Source: Mesorhizobium sp. B2-4-3 (GTDB taxonomy: Bacteria > Pseudomonadota > Alphaproteobacteria > Rhizobiales > Rhizobiaceae). Taken from it: DNA of 32,748 bases. The first letter of the stretch is position 1, and every line of letters begins with the position of its first letter. Of the stretch, positions 7,397 to 15,371 are shown piece after piece. The notes below the pieces were generated by a model. It was given only the letters and a program-made list of their open reading frames with translations. It had not been told where the DNA came from and made no database searches. The stretch is taken from the NCBI RefSeq assembly GCF_006442815.1, contig NZ_VFVL01000046.1, forward strand, positions 1 through 32,748, given 5' to 3'. Both the position numbers and the translations under genes were made by a program.

Positions 7397-8278
7397 CTAC
7401 GAGAAGATCTCCGCCAGTTCGCCGATACTCGCGCCCTCCTTGACCTGGCGCAGCTCGACATAGATGACCGCGATCGCCACCGAAATCACCGCCGAGAAGA
7501 CGGTCGACAGCAGACTGCTCCCGACCGACCCGACAATGATTCCGCTACCGGAGAGCCCGCTGGCCGAGGCCAAGGCAAACCGGAACAGCAGCGAGAACGC
7601 CGCCTGAAGCAGCCCGGCAGCGATGCCAATGATCAGAAGCAACCCGAAGATCGGCCAACGGCTGCCTTTGGTCAGCGCCCGGCTGCGCGATATCGAGCCG
7701 AGCACGCCAAGCCTTTCCTGAACCGCCACGGGGATCGCAACCGAAATGCTGATCAGCCACATCGCCGCGGGAATGAAGGCCACGGCTACTCCGATGGGCC
7801 ATCCGATGAAGAGCCCGCCAAAGGCCAGGATCGAAGCGACCACCCCCATCGCGACGGCGGCCAATACAAGGGCGACAAAGACGATGAAGCCTATCCCCAG
7901 CATGGGAAAGAACCTGCGCAGCGCAACCTGTATACAGTCGCCGACCGCCGGGCGTCTGCCGTTAAGGTTGTCGACGGTCAACCGCACCAAGGCTGCCTGC
8001 GCGAGAAAGCTGAGCACCAGAAACACCAGGCCGGCAATTACCGATGCCGCCGCGAACCTTGCCATGTCCTCGCTTTCGAAAGTAGAGGCGCTCTCTAGCT
8101 GGCGGATTCTGGCAAGCTGGGTGAGGTTCCAAAGATTGTAGATAAAGGTGGGCAATGCGGAAAACAGGCCGACGATCACGGCAAGCGGACCGAAGCTGCG
8201 GCCGATCACCGCGAATGTGTTGCTGAACACCCGGCCGATGCTGAACTTCTCTGGCCTGCCGCTTGTGATCGACGCCAT
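7397..8278 (-). CDS. Multi-pass membrane protein, paralog 1 (GPDPase-membrane-domain-like)
   Basis: A 293-residue integral membrane protein with about six hydrophobic segments, related throughout to the next gene on the right. Shared blocks are an N-terminal FSIGRVFSNTFAVIGRSFG, a central ALVRLTVDNLNGRRPAVGDC, IPVAVQERLGVLGSISRSRA followed by LTKGSRW, and a C-terminal YVELRQVKEGASIGELAEIFS region. The layout resembles the membrane domain named after glycerophosphoryl diester phosphodiesterase, without any catalytic domain. ATG 8278 has the leader element gggggaaatatag before it, nearly the same as in the paralog. Its function is unknown; it faces away from the MoxR cluster, with which such proteins are plausibly linked. 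The 186 bases between the two paralogs hold only this leader and a small GC hairpin (8396-8414). Confidence 0.82.
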   Translation of the reverse strand: MASITSGRPEKFSIGRVFSNTFAVIGRSFGPLAVIVGLFSALPTFIYNLWNLTQLARIRQLESASTFESEDMARFAAASVIAGLVFLVLSFLAQAALVRLTVDNLNGRRPAVGDCIQVALRRFFPMLGIGFIVFVALVLAAVAMGVVASILAFGGLFIGWPIGVAVAFIPAAMWLISISVAIPVAVQERLGVLGSISRSRALTKGSRWPIFGLLLIIGIAAGLLQAAFSLLFRFALASASGLSGSGIIVGSVGSSLLSTVFSAVISVAIAVIYVELRQVKEGASIGELAEIFS

Positions 8279-8464
8279 CTATATTTCCCCCGTCTAGTGA
8301 AGGCGCAAAATCGAACAATATAAATCTTCAAGATTGATACTTGCGGATTGGGGAGTTGCAATCCCTCCGGCATGTTGCACCATCGCCAGAAGGCGGGCGG
8401 CAGCCGAAGCCGCCAGTTGGCAATGGATCAGTTGCTCTCTTGCGGGCCGAATGGGCGCGCTCGG

Positions 8465-9247
8465 CTACGAGAAGATCTCCGCCAGTTCGTCGATGCTTGC
8501 ACCTTCCTTCGCCTGGCGCAGTTCCACGTAGCTCACCGCTGTTGCGATCGACAGCACCATCGACACCACGGTCTGCACCAGCGCGGCTCCGATCTCGGCT
8601 ATTATGCCGCCGAACAGCACGAGAACGAGCAATATTCCCCACTGGATGATCATCGCGATGATGATGAGAATGAGGAACAGACCGAAAAGCGCCCAGCGGC
8701 TGCCCTTGGTCAGGACCCGGCTGCGCGACATCGAGCCGAACACGCCCCGCCGCTCTTGGATGAGGACCGGAACCGCCATCGACCAGCCGAGCCACAGGAT
8801 GATGCCCGGCACGATCAACAGCATCAGGCCGATGCCCGCGCCGAGACCGACGAGAAGGCCGATCGCCAGCGTCGGCAGCAGAAAGCGGATCGCAATCTGG
8901 ATGCAGTCGCCAAAGGACGGACGCTTGCCATTGAGGTCCTCAATGGTCGCCCGTACCAGCGCCGACTGCAGCAGCAGCGCGCACACGAACGAAATCAACC
9001 CGGCGATGATGGTGATGTAGGAATTGCGAAACATGGCGCCTGGGTCGGCCATGGCGGCAGGGTCGCGCTGCATCATTGCGTCGATCTGCGGCTGGGTCCA
9101 CAGCCTGACGAGCAATGCCGGCAGGCCCGCAAACAAAGCCGCCAACCCCACGCAAAGTCCGATGTTTCGGCCAATCACGCCGAAGGTGTTGCTGAATACC
9201 CTGCCGATCTCGAATCTGCCGGGTTGTCCCAATGTCGCAGTCGTCAT
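8465..9247 (-). CDS. Multi-pass membrane protein, paralog 2 (GPDPase-membrane-domain-like)
   Basis: A 260-residue membrane protein, the tandem paralog of the gene to its left, with the same block order: FEIGRVFSNTFGVIGRNIG, ALVRATIEDLNGKRPSFGDC, VLIQERRGVFGSMSRSRVLT, and YVELRQAKEGASIDELAEIFS at the end. Four to six hydrophobic helices are visible, including a very hydrophobic stretch LFLILIIIAMIIQWGILLVL. The final codons and stop are identical over 26 bases in the two genes (7396-7421 and 8464-8489). The ATG at 9247 follows gggggaaattatc; an upstream in-frame ATG at 9292 lacks such a site. It is divergent from the MoxR cluster across a 149-base gap that must hold both promoters. The role is not known; a membrane partner of the neighbouring cluster is an inference from position. 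Confidence 0.82.
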   Translation of the reverse strand: MTTATLGQPGRFEIGRVFSNTFGVIGRNIGLCVGLAALFAGLPALLVRLWTQPQIDAMMQRDPAAMADPGAMFRNSYITIIAGLISFVCALLLQSALVRATIEDLNGKRPSFGDCIQIAIRFLLPTLAIGLLVGLGAGIGLMLLIVPGIILWLGWSMAVPVLIQERRGVFGSMSRSRVLTKGSRWALFGLFLILIIIAMIIQWGILLVLVLFGGIIAEIGAALVQTVVSMVLSIATAVSYVELRQAKEGASIDELAEIFS

Positions 9248-9396
9248 GATAATTTCCCCCGAGTCACCACCGTATCCAACCGATGACTTCAAAGTAAATT
9301 TGCCAAGATTGAAGGGCTACGTCCAGTGCGCTTGCAATTGTCATGGCGTATTGCCAGTGTCGGCCCCGAACCGCAGGTTGCAGGGGGAACGAGCGG

Positions 9397-10023
9397 GTGA
9401 CAGCCGCAGCGACGGAAGAGGCCGGACGGCTGGCGCAGTTGCACAGGCAACTGCTGGCGGACGATTCGATCCAGTTCGGGCTGCCGACCTATGTACGGCC
9501 CGAGCCGCCGGCGTGGCTGAAGCCCGTGCTGGAGAGCCTGGCCAAGCTCGGTCCCTACATGATCTATCTGTTCTGGGGCGCGGTGATCATCGGCGTCGCG
9601 ATCATTGCCTTTCTGCTTTTCCTCGAGGCAAAAGGCGTTGCCTGGCGCCTGCCATGGCGGCGGAAACGCGAAGAGACCGAAGCCAAGGAAGAATGGCGCC
9701 CTGACGCGGGGGCTGCCCAGGTTCTGCTCTCCGAGGCCGATGCGCTTGCCGCGCGCGGCGAGTTTGACGAGGCGGTGCATCTACTGTTGCGCCGCAGCGT
9801 CGCCGACATCGCCACCCGGCTGCCCAACTTCCTGCGCCCGTCGCTGACCGCGCGCGATATCGCGGCGGCGGGCTCCATCCCCACTCGGCCCCGCGCCGCG
9901 TTCAGCGAGATCGCCCGCATCGTCGAGGCAGCCTTGTTTGCCCGCCGTCCCGTCGGCGCGGAGGGCTGGCGGCAGGCGCGCGGCGCCTATGAGCGTTTCG
10001 CCTTCCGGGATGCCTGGGCATGA
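9397..10023 (+). CDS. DUF4129-type membrane-anchored protein, first gene of the MoxR cluster
   Basis: A 208-residue protein with one membrane helix (about residues 50-78, LGPYMIYLFWGAVIIGVAII) and a basic stretch RRKREE after it, then a soluble helical domain. The domain includes ADALAARGEFDEAVHLLLRR near 110-130 and ends SEIARIVEAALFARRPVGAE then RQARGAYERF, the pattern of DUF4129. DUF4129 domains accompany MoxR ATPases and transglutaminase-like proteins in many bacteria; their biochemical role is not known. The GTG at 9397 is preceded by AGGGGGAAC at 9382-9390 and gives the expected length. Its stop overlaps the start of the next gene by four bases (ATGA). Confidence 0.8.
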   Translation: MTAAATEEAGRLAQLHRQLLADDSIQFGLPTYVRPEPPAWLKPVLESLAKLGPYMIYLFWGAVIIGVAIIAFLLFLEAKGVAWRLPWRRKREETEAKEEWRPDAGAAQVLLSEADALAARGEFDEAVHLLLRRSVADIATRLPNFLRPSLTARDIAAAGSIPTRPRAAFSEIARIVEAALFARRPVGAEGWRQARGAYERFAFRDAWA

Positions 10024-11234
10024 GCGCGCAGCCCGCCGAGACGACCGAGGCGCCGTTCAGCCGCAGAACCTTGTTCTGGGGCATTTTCGCCAGCCTGCTG
10101 GCGGCGGCCGGTTTTTTCCTTTTGTCCACCTATGCGCCGGATTTCCGCCAGCCCGAGGGCGGCGCCACGCCGTTTTCGAAGGGCGGCACCGGCTATGCAG
10201 GGCTCGTCGAATGGCTGAAGCTCACCAATGGACAGGCGCCGCCTATGGAACGCGGCAAGAAGGACCTCGCGTCGCCGCTGGCATCAACCTTCCTGCTGGT
10301 CGTCACCATCGCGCCGGACAACGACCCGGCCGCGCTCGACCGCCTCATCAAGCTGCGCTCCGGCAAGGATACGCTTTTCGTCCTGCCGAAATGGCAGACC
10401 TTTCCCTTGTTCAGCCATGACGGCTGGGAGCAAAAGGTCGAGCGGCTGCCCAATACGGTCGTCAACGACTGGCTCGGCCGCATCGCCAAGGCGAAGCTCG
10501 GCGAGGCGAAGAACACGCTCTCGCAGATCAATATCGCCGGCCGAACGGTGCCCGCGCCGGCCGAGCTGCAATGGGTAGCGGACGATCACCCTCTGATCGC
10601 GGCGGGCGACGGCAGGGCTATCCTGACCGAGCTGGACAATGAACCCTTCTACATCCTCACCGATCCCGATTTCATCAACAATGCCGGGCTCAAGGACGAG
10701 CAGACGGCAGCCGCCGCGCTCGACATAATCGCCATGATCGAGCCCGCCAAGGGCGCCGTCATGTTCGACCTGATGCTGCACGGCATCGGCCAGAAATACG
10801 ATCTCGCCAAGCTTTTGGTCGAACCGCCCTTCCTGGCTTTGACGCTCTCGGTGCTGGTGGCGGCCGCGCTTGCCTTCCTGCACGGGCTCGGCCGCTTCGG
10901 CCCGCCGCGCGCGGAAGGCCGCGCCATCGCCTTCGGCAAGCAGGCACTGGTCGACACGACGGCGATGCTGCTCAGGCGCGCCGGGCGACTGCAAGAACTT
11001 GGCGACCGCTATGCAACGCTGGTGCGGCAGCGCGCCGGCGCCTTGCTCGGCGCGCCGCACGGGCTGCAGGGCGAAGCGCTCGACCACTGGCTCGATTCCC
11101 GCGACAAGGGCGAGACGCATGGCTTCAGCCGGCGCTTCAAGGCCGCGAATGAATCCAACAATTTGGCCGCAATGCATGAAGCAGCCGAACAGCTGCATGA
11201 CTGGACGGCAAGGAGGCTCGGTGAACGTCGATGA
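10020..11234 (+). CDS. DUF4350-domain membrane protein
   Basis: A 404-residue protein with an N-terminal membrane helix (about residues 17-38, TLFWGIFASLLAAAGFFLLS), a large presumably periplasmic domain, and a second helix near 270-292 followed by GLGRFGPPRAEGR, a tail pattern typical of DUF4350 proteins. The central domain contains an N-terminal GTGYAGLVEWLK and DNEPFYILTDPDFINN, resembling the GATase-like fold predicted for this family, without visible catalytic Cys-His. The C-terminal 100 residues (LRRAGRLQELGDRYATLVRQ and onward) are probably cytoplasmic. The ATG overlaps the previous stop (ATGA), and the gene itself overlaps the MoxR start by 14 bases. Function is unknown; the topology suggests a scaffold whose tail could meet the ATPase. 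Confidence 0.8.
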   Translation: MSAQPAETTEAPFSRRTLFWGIFASLLAAAGFFLLSTYAPDFRQPEGGATPFSKGGTGYAGLVEWLKLTNGQAPPMERGKKDLASPLASTFLLVVTIAPDNDPAALDRLIKLRSGKDTLFVLPKWQTFPLFSHDGWEQKVERLPNTVVNDWLGRIAKAKLGEAKNTLSQINIAGRTVPAPAELQWVADDHPLIAAGDGRAILTELDNEPFYILTDPDFINNAGLKDEQTAAAALDIIAMIEPAKGAVMFDLMLHGIGQKYDLAKLLVEPPFLALTLSVLVAAALAFLHGLGRFGPPRAEGRAIAFGKQALVDTTAMLLRRAGRLQELGDRYATLVRQRAGALLGAPHGLQGEALDHWLDSRDKGETHGFSRRFKAANESNNLAAMHEAAEQLHDWTARRLGERR

Positions 11235-12177
11235 AGTGAAAGCCCTGGCGGGCGCGATCAGGGAAGAAGTCGCGAAAGCGATCACCGGACAGCGCGATAC
11301 GGTCGACCTGATGCTGACGGCGTTGTTTGCCGGCGGGCATATCCTGCTCGAAGGACCGCCGGGCACCGCCAAGACCATGACGGCGCGTTGCTTCGCGCAG
11401 GCGCTCGGCGTCGCCTATGGCCGCATCCAGTTCACGCCCGACCTGATGCCCGGCGATATCGTCGGCTCCAACATCTACAATTTCCAGACCGGGCAGTTCA
11501 CGCTGACTCGCGGCCCGATCTTCTGCGACCTTCTGCTTGCCGACGAGATCAACCGCACGCCGCCGAAGACGCAAGCAGCACTCCTCGAAGCCATGCAGGA
11601 GCACGCCGTCACCTTCGACGGCACCACGCATTCGCTGGGCGGGAACTTCATGGTGGTGGCGACGCAGAATCCGATCGAGCATCAGGGCGTCTATCCGCTG
11701 CCCGAAGCGCAACTCGACCGCTTCCTGTTCAAGCATCGGGTGAGCTATCCGGATCTCACGGAAGAGCGCGCCATCATCGTCCATCACGGCGGCGGCTCGG
11801 CCTCGCACGATATCGAGCAATACGGCATCAAGGCGCGGACCGACCGCAAGACGCTGGAAGCGGCACTTGCCACGGTCGGCGACGTCACGCTGGTCAACGA
11901 TGTCGTCGGCTATATCGCGGCGCTTGTGCGCGGCACGCGCGAAAGCCCCGACCTGGAAGTGGGAGCGAGTCCACGCGCGGGCGCCATGCTGGCGCGAGCC
12001 GCGCGCGCCAGGGCGGCGCTCGACGGCCGCAACTATGTCATCCCGGACGACGTCAAGGCGCTGGCCGTGCCGGCGCTGCGCCACCGTGTCGTTCTCTCGC
12101 CGGCGGCGCAGATCGACGGGCGGCTGGTCGAGCAGATCGTCTCCGACCTCGTCGACCATACGGAAGCGCCGCGTTGA
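11221..12177 (+). CDS. MoxR-family AAA+ ATPase
   Basis: A 318-residue ATPase with Walker A GPPGTAKT (45-52), Walker B LLLADEIN with D108-E109, sensor-1 N150 in VVATQNPIEHQG, the YPLPEAQLDRF stretch, and a C-terminal lid with SPRAGAMLARAARARAAL. The MoxR family acts as chaperone-like remodelers that mature or insert cofactors into partner proteins, usually with a VWA or DUF58 partner encoded next door, as is the case here. The GTG at 11221 sits four bases after AAGGAGG and lies inside the end of the previous gene. Its stop overlaps the TTG start of the DUF58 gene. It is the energy-using component of the six-gene cluster. Confidence 0.95.
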   Translation: MNVDEVKALAGAIREEVAKAITGQRDTVDLMLTALFAGGHILLEGPPGTAKTMTARCFAQALGVAYGRIQFTPDLMPGDIVGSNIYNFQTGQFTLTRGPIFCDLLLADEINRTPPKTQAALLEAMQEHAVTFDGTTHSLGGNFMVVATQNPIEHQGVYPLPEAQLDRFLFKHRVSYPDLTEERAIIVHHGGGSASHDIEQYGIKARTDRKTLEAALATVGDVTLVNDVVGYIAALVRGTRESPDLEVGASPRAGAMLARAARARAALDGRNYVIPDDVKALAVPALRHRVVLSPAAQIDGRLVEQIVSDLVDHTEAPR

Positions 12178-13478
12178 TCTATCCGAGCGGCCGAGCGGTC
12201 TGGGCAGCGGCGGCGGGGGCAATCCCCGCCTTCCTGATCGCGCTTGCGCTGCCGCATGTCTGGTATCTCGGCCTGTTGTGGATCTGCCTGCTGCTTGCAT
12301 TCCTGGCGGTGGACGCCGCCGCGGGCAGAGGCCGCGCGTCGCTCAATTCCACACTGACGGCGCCGCCGCAGGTTGGCGTCGGCGGGCGCTTCACGCTGCA
12401 TATCGCGGCGGGTTTCGGCGCCAAGCTGCGGCGCCTGCAGGCGCGTGTCGGACACGACACGCGGCTCCAGCCGGTCGCCGGCACCGGCGGCTCGCTGCCG
12501 GCCAATGGCGGCACGCTAGACCTCGAATTCGAGGCCATCCGCCGCGGCATCGCCAGTTTCGACCGCCTGTGGCTGCGCTGGCAGGGCCCATTCGGGTTGA
12601 TCTGGAACCAGGTCGTGCTGCCTGTCGACCGCAAGGTCGCGGTGCTGCCCGATGTCAGCAGCGCGCGCGACGAGGCGATCACACTTCTGCAGCGCTCCGC
12701 TCTTGCCGATGGTCATGCGCAGAAGCGCGCCGGCCAGGGCCGCGAGTTCGAGTCGCTGAAGGATTACCAGCCCGGCATGGGCCGCCGCATGATCGACTGG
12801 AAACGCAGCGCCCGCCACGGCAAGCTTCTGGCGCGCGAATTCCGGATCGAGGAGAACAACAACATCGTTCTGGCCATCGACAGCGGCCGGCTGATGTGCG
12901 AGCCGGTCGACGGCGTGCCGAAGGTCGACCGGGCGGTGACGGCGGCGCTCCTGTCGGCCTTCATCGCGCTCAAGGGCGGTGATCTCGTCAGCCTGTTTTC
13001 CTTCGATGCCAGGCCGCGCGTTTCGAGCGGCGCGGTGCGCGGCTCGCCGAGCTTCACCATGATCCAGAAGCGCGCCGCCGAGATCGACTATTCGACCGAG
13101 GAGACCAACTTCACCCTGGCGCTGACGACGCTTTCGGCCAAGCTCGACCGGCGCTCGCTGGTCATCGTCTTCACCGACTTCGTCGATCCGATCAGCGCCG
13201 AGCTGATGCTGCGCACCGTCGGCCGGCTGACCGAGCGGCATCTGGTGCTGTTCATGCTGATGAAAGACGTGGAGCTGGAGACTCTGGCCGACATGGCGCC
13301 GGCGGCGCCGGAGGACGTCGCCCGTTCCGTCACCGCCGGCGATCTGTTGCGGCAGCGGCAGGTGGTGATCGGCAGGCTCAGGCTGCTCGGCGCACATGTC
13401 ATCGAGGCCGACCATCAACGGCTCGGCCCGGCGCTGGTCGAGCGCTATATCCAGCTCAAGGAGGAGAACCTCTTATGA
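12174..13478 (+). CDS. DUF58 domain protein (VWA-like partner of MoxR)
   Basis: A 434-residue protein with two membrane helices at about residues 8-45 (AVWAAAAGAIPAFLIALALP and the following WYLGLLWICLLLAFLAV) and a soluble region containing the DUF58 signature FESLKDYQPGMGRRMIDWKR at about 191-210. A VWA-like domain follows, with NIVLAIDSGRLM in the place of a MIDAS DxSxS motif, here DSGR, so the metal site is atypical. DUF58 proteins are the standard partners of MoxR ATPases. The start is TTG at 12174 inside the TTGA overlap, with GGAAG eight to twelve bases upstream; no in-frame ATG is near. The C-terminus overlaps the next gene in ATGA. Confidence 0.88.
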   Translation: MIYPSGRAVWAAAAGAIPAFLIALALPHVWYLGLLWICLLLAFLAVDAAAGRGRASLNSTLTAPPQVGVGGRFTLHIAAGFGAKLRRLQARVGHDTRLQPVAGTGGSLPANGGTLDLEFEAIRRGIASFDRLWLRWQGPFGLIWNQVVLPVDRKVAVLPDVSSARDEAITLLQRSALADGHAQKRAGQGREFESLKDYQPGMGRRMIDWKRSARHGKLLAREFRIEENNNIVLAIDSGRLMCEPVDGVPKVDRAVTAALLSAFIALKGGDLVSLFSFDARPRVSSGAVRGSPSFTMIQKRAAEIDYSTEETNFTLALTTLSAKLDRRSLVIVFTDFVDPISAELMLRTVGRLTERHLVLFMLMKDVELETLADMAPAAPEDVARSVTAGDLLRQRQVVIGRLRLLGAHVIEADHQRLGPALVERYIQLKEENLL

Positions 13479-14491
13479 CGCTGTCCGCCGGCACCGACGC
13501 GGTGCGCCAGTCGCTGGCAAGCTTCCGCCAGGAGCGCGAGGCCGACTGGAAAGCCTTCGAGGCGCTGCTCGCGCGCGTCGAGAAGCGCGCGCCGCGCGCG
13601 CTATCGGAAGACGAATTGTTGTCGCTGCCGCTGCTCTACCGTTCGGCGCTGTCGTCGCTATCGGTGGCGCGCGCGACCTCGCTCGACAGTGCGCTGATCG
13701 CCTATCTCGAGGCGCTCTGCCTGCGCGGCTATTTCTATCTCTATGGCGCCAGGCGGAGCCTGCGGACGCGCATCGGCGATTTCTTCCTGCACGATTGGCC
13801 GGCTGCGATCCGCGATCTGTGGCGCGAGGTGTGGACATCGGTCGGGCTGACGGTGATCGGCGCCATTGCCGGCTATTGGCTGGTCGCTTCCGACAAGCGC
13901 TGGTACGACGCCATCATCGCGCCGAGCCTGGCCGGCGGGCGCAATCCGGATTCGTCGGCCGAGACGCTGCGCGGCGTGCTTTACGGCGGCGGCGACCATT
14001 TTCTATCGGGCTTTGCCGCCTATCTCTTCACGCACAACACGCAGGTCTCGATCCTGGCCTTCGCGCTGGGCTTCGCCTTCGCCGTGCCGAGCGTGCTGAT
14101 CATCCTGATGAATGGCTGCATGCTCGGCGCCATTTTCCAGATCTATGCCGCCAAGGGGCTCGGCTTCGAGCTCGGCGGCTGGCTGTCGATCCACGGCACG
14201 ACGGAGCTGTTCGCCATCGCCATCGCGGGCGCGGCCGGCATGCGCATCGGCACCAGCATCGCCTTTCCCGGCGAGCTGACCCGCATGGCGGCCGCCGCCC
14301 AGGCCGGTCGCGTGGCGGCCACCGCCATGATCGGCGTCACGGTGATGCTGCTTTTTGCCGGACTGCTCGAAGGCATCGGCCGGCAGACGATCGCCAGCGA
14401 CATCGCCCGCTATTCGATCGGCGGCGGCATGCTGGCGCTCTGGATCTGCTATTTCTACCTGTTCCGGATGGTGCGGCATGGCGACCGCTAG
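13475..14491 (+). CDS. SpoIIM-like (DUF95) membrane protein
   Basis: A 338-residue protein. The first 110 residues are soluble and helical (SFRQEREADWKAFEALLARV and onward). Then come about six membrane segments with features of the stage II sporulation protein M superfamily: YLFTHNTQVSILAFALGFAF, then LMNGCMLGAIF, then WLSIHGTTELFAIAIAGAAG. The organism is not expected to sporulate; in non-sporulating bacteria this family regularly sits beside MoxR and RDD genes. The ATG at 13475 overlaps the DUF58 stop by four bases and follows AAGGAGG at 13459-13465. It ends 14 bases inside the next gene's frame. A membrane channel or scaffold role is an inference. Confidence 0.85.
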   Translation: MTLSAGTDAVRQSLASFRQEREADWKAFEALLARVEKRAPRALSEDELLSLPLLYRSALSSLSVARATSLDSALIAYLEALCLRGYFYLYGARRSLRTRIGDFFLHDWPAAIRDLWREVWTSVGLTVIGAIAGYWLVASDKRWYDAIIAPSLAGGRNPDSSAETLRGVLYGGGDHFLSGFAAYLFTHNTQVSILAFALGFAFAVPSVLIILMNGCMLGAIFQIYAAKGLGFELGGWLSIHGTTELFAIAIAGAAGMRIGTSIAFPGELTRMAAAAQAGRVAATAMIGVTVMLLFAGLLEGIGRQTIASDIARYSIGGGMLALWICYFYLFRMVRHGDR

Positions 14492-15356
14492 GACAGCAAA
14501 GGTCAAGAACCCGGCAGCACTGATCCGTCCGCTGGTGACACCCGAAGGCGTCGACCTGCGGGTCAAGCTGGCGGATGCCGGCACCCGCGCTTCCGGATTC
14601 CTGCTTGACGTGGTGATCATCATCGTGGCGGCCGTGGTCGTCTCCCTGGTGATAATCTTCGGCCTTGCCGGCCTCGGCTTCCAGGACGCGCAGCCGCTGT
14701 TCATCGTCTGGATCATCTTCATCTTCTTCCTGCGCAACGTCTATTTCATCGCCTTCGAAGCGGGACGGCGGGCAGCCACGCCGGGCAAGCGCATGGTTGG
14801 CGTGAGGGTCGCGTCGCGCAGCGGCGCCGGCCTCACCCTCGACCAGGTCATCGCGCGCAATCTGATGCGCGAGATCGAGGTGTTCCTGCCGCTGTCGATC
14901 CTCGCCGCGCGCGCCAGCGCCGATGTCGCCGACACGCTGACGACCATCTTCGGCCTGGTCTGGGCGCTGCTGTTCTCGCTGTTCCCGCTGTTCAACCGCG
15001 ACCGGCTCAGAATCGGCGACCTGCTCGCCGGCACCTGGGTGGTCGAGGCGCCGAAAGTGGCGCTGCTCGAGGACCTTTCGCGGCGCAAGGACCCGATCGC
15101 GGCACGCTTCCAGTTCAGCCCCGCGCAGCTCGACGCCTATGGTATTGCCGAGTTGCAGAAGCTGGAGGAAGTGCTGCGCCGCGACGATTATTCGGCGCTG
15201 AAGGCGGTGGCCGAGACCATCGCCCGCAAGATCGGCGCCTGGGTCGAGCCGATCGATTCAAAGGCTTTTCTCACCGCTTACTACGGCGAGCTGCGCGCGC
15301 ATCTGGAGCGCAAGCTGCTGCTCGGGAACCGTAAGGCGGATAAGTATGCGAGGTAG
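14478..15356 (+). CDS. RDD-family membrane protein, last gene of the MoxR cluster
   Basis: A 292-residue protein with the RDD-domain marks in order: R37 and D44 in GTRASGFLLD at the start of helix 1, an EAGRRAATPGKRMVGVRV stretch between helices, and FNRDRLRIGDLLAGTWVVE after helix 4. The last 90 or so residues form a soluble tail (RFQFSPAQLDAYGIAELQKL and onward) beyond the usual domain. The family is widespread and mostly uncharacterised; some members have been tied to ion transport. The ATG at 14478 overlaps the end of the SpoIIM-like gene by 14 bases, continuing the coupled arrangement. It converges on the lyxose isomerase gene with only 15 bases between stops. Confidence 0.87.
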   Translation: MATARTAKVKNPAALIRPLVTPEGVDLRVKLADAGTRASGFLLDVVIIIVAAVVVSLVIIFGLAGLGFQDAQPLFIVWIIFIFFLRNVYFIAFEAGRRAATPGKRMVGVRVASRSGAGLTLDQVIARNLMREIEVFLPLSILAARASADVADTLTTIFGLVWALLFSLFPLFNRDRLRIGDLLAGTWVVEAPKVALLEDLSRRKDPIAARFQFSPAQLDAYGIAELQKLEEVLRRDDYSALKAVAETIARKIGAWVEPIDSKAFLTAYYGELRAHLERKLLLGNRKADKYAR

Positions 15357-15371
15357 GGAAGCGCCCCTCGC

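Noticed and set aside
8396..8414. Terminator between the two membrane paralogs
   Set aside because: The hairpin has only a six-base stem and no T-run on the minus strand, so it is mentioned only with the gene entry.
13475..14491. Evidence of sporulation from the SpoIIM-like gene
   Set aside because: The SpoIIM/DUF95 fold is widespread in non-sporulating bacteria next to MoxR and RDD genes, and no other sporulation gene is present.
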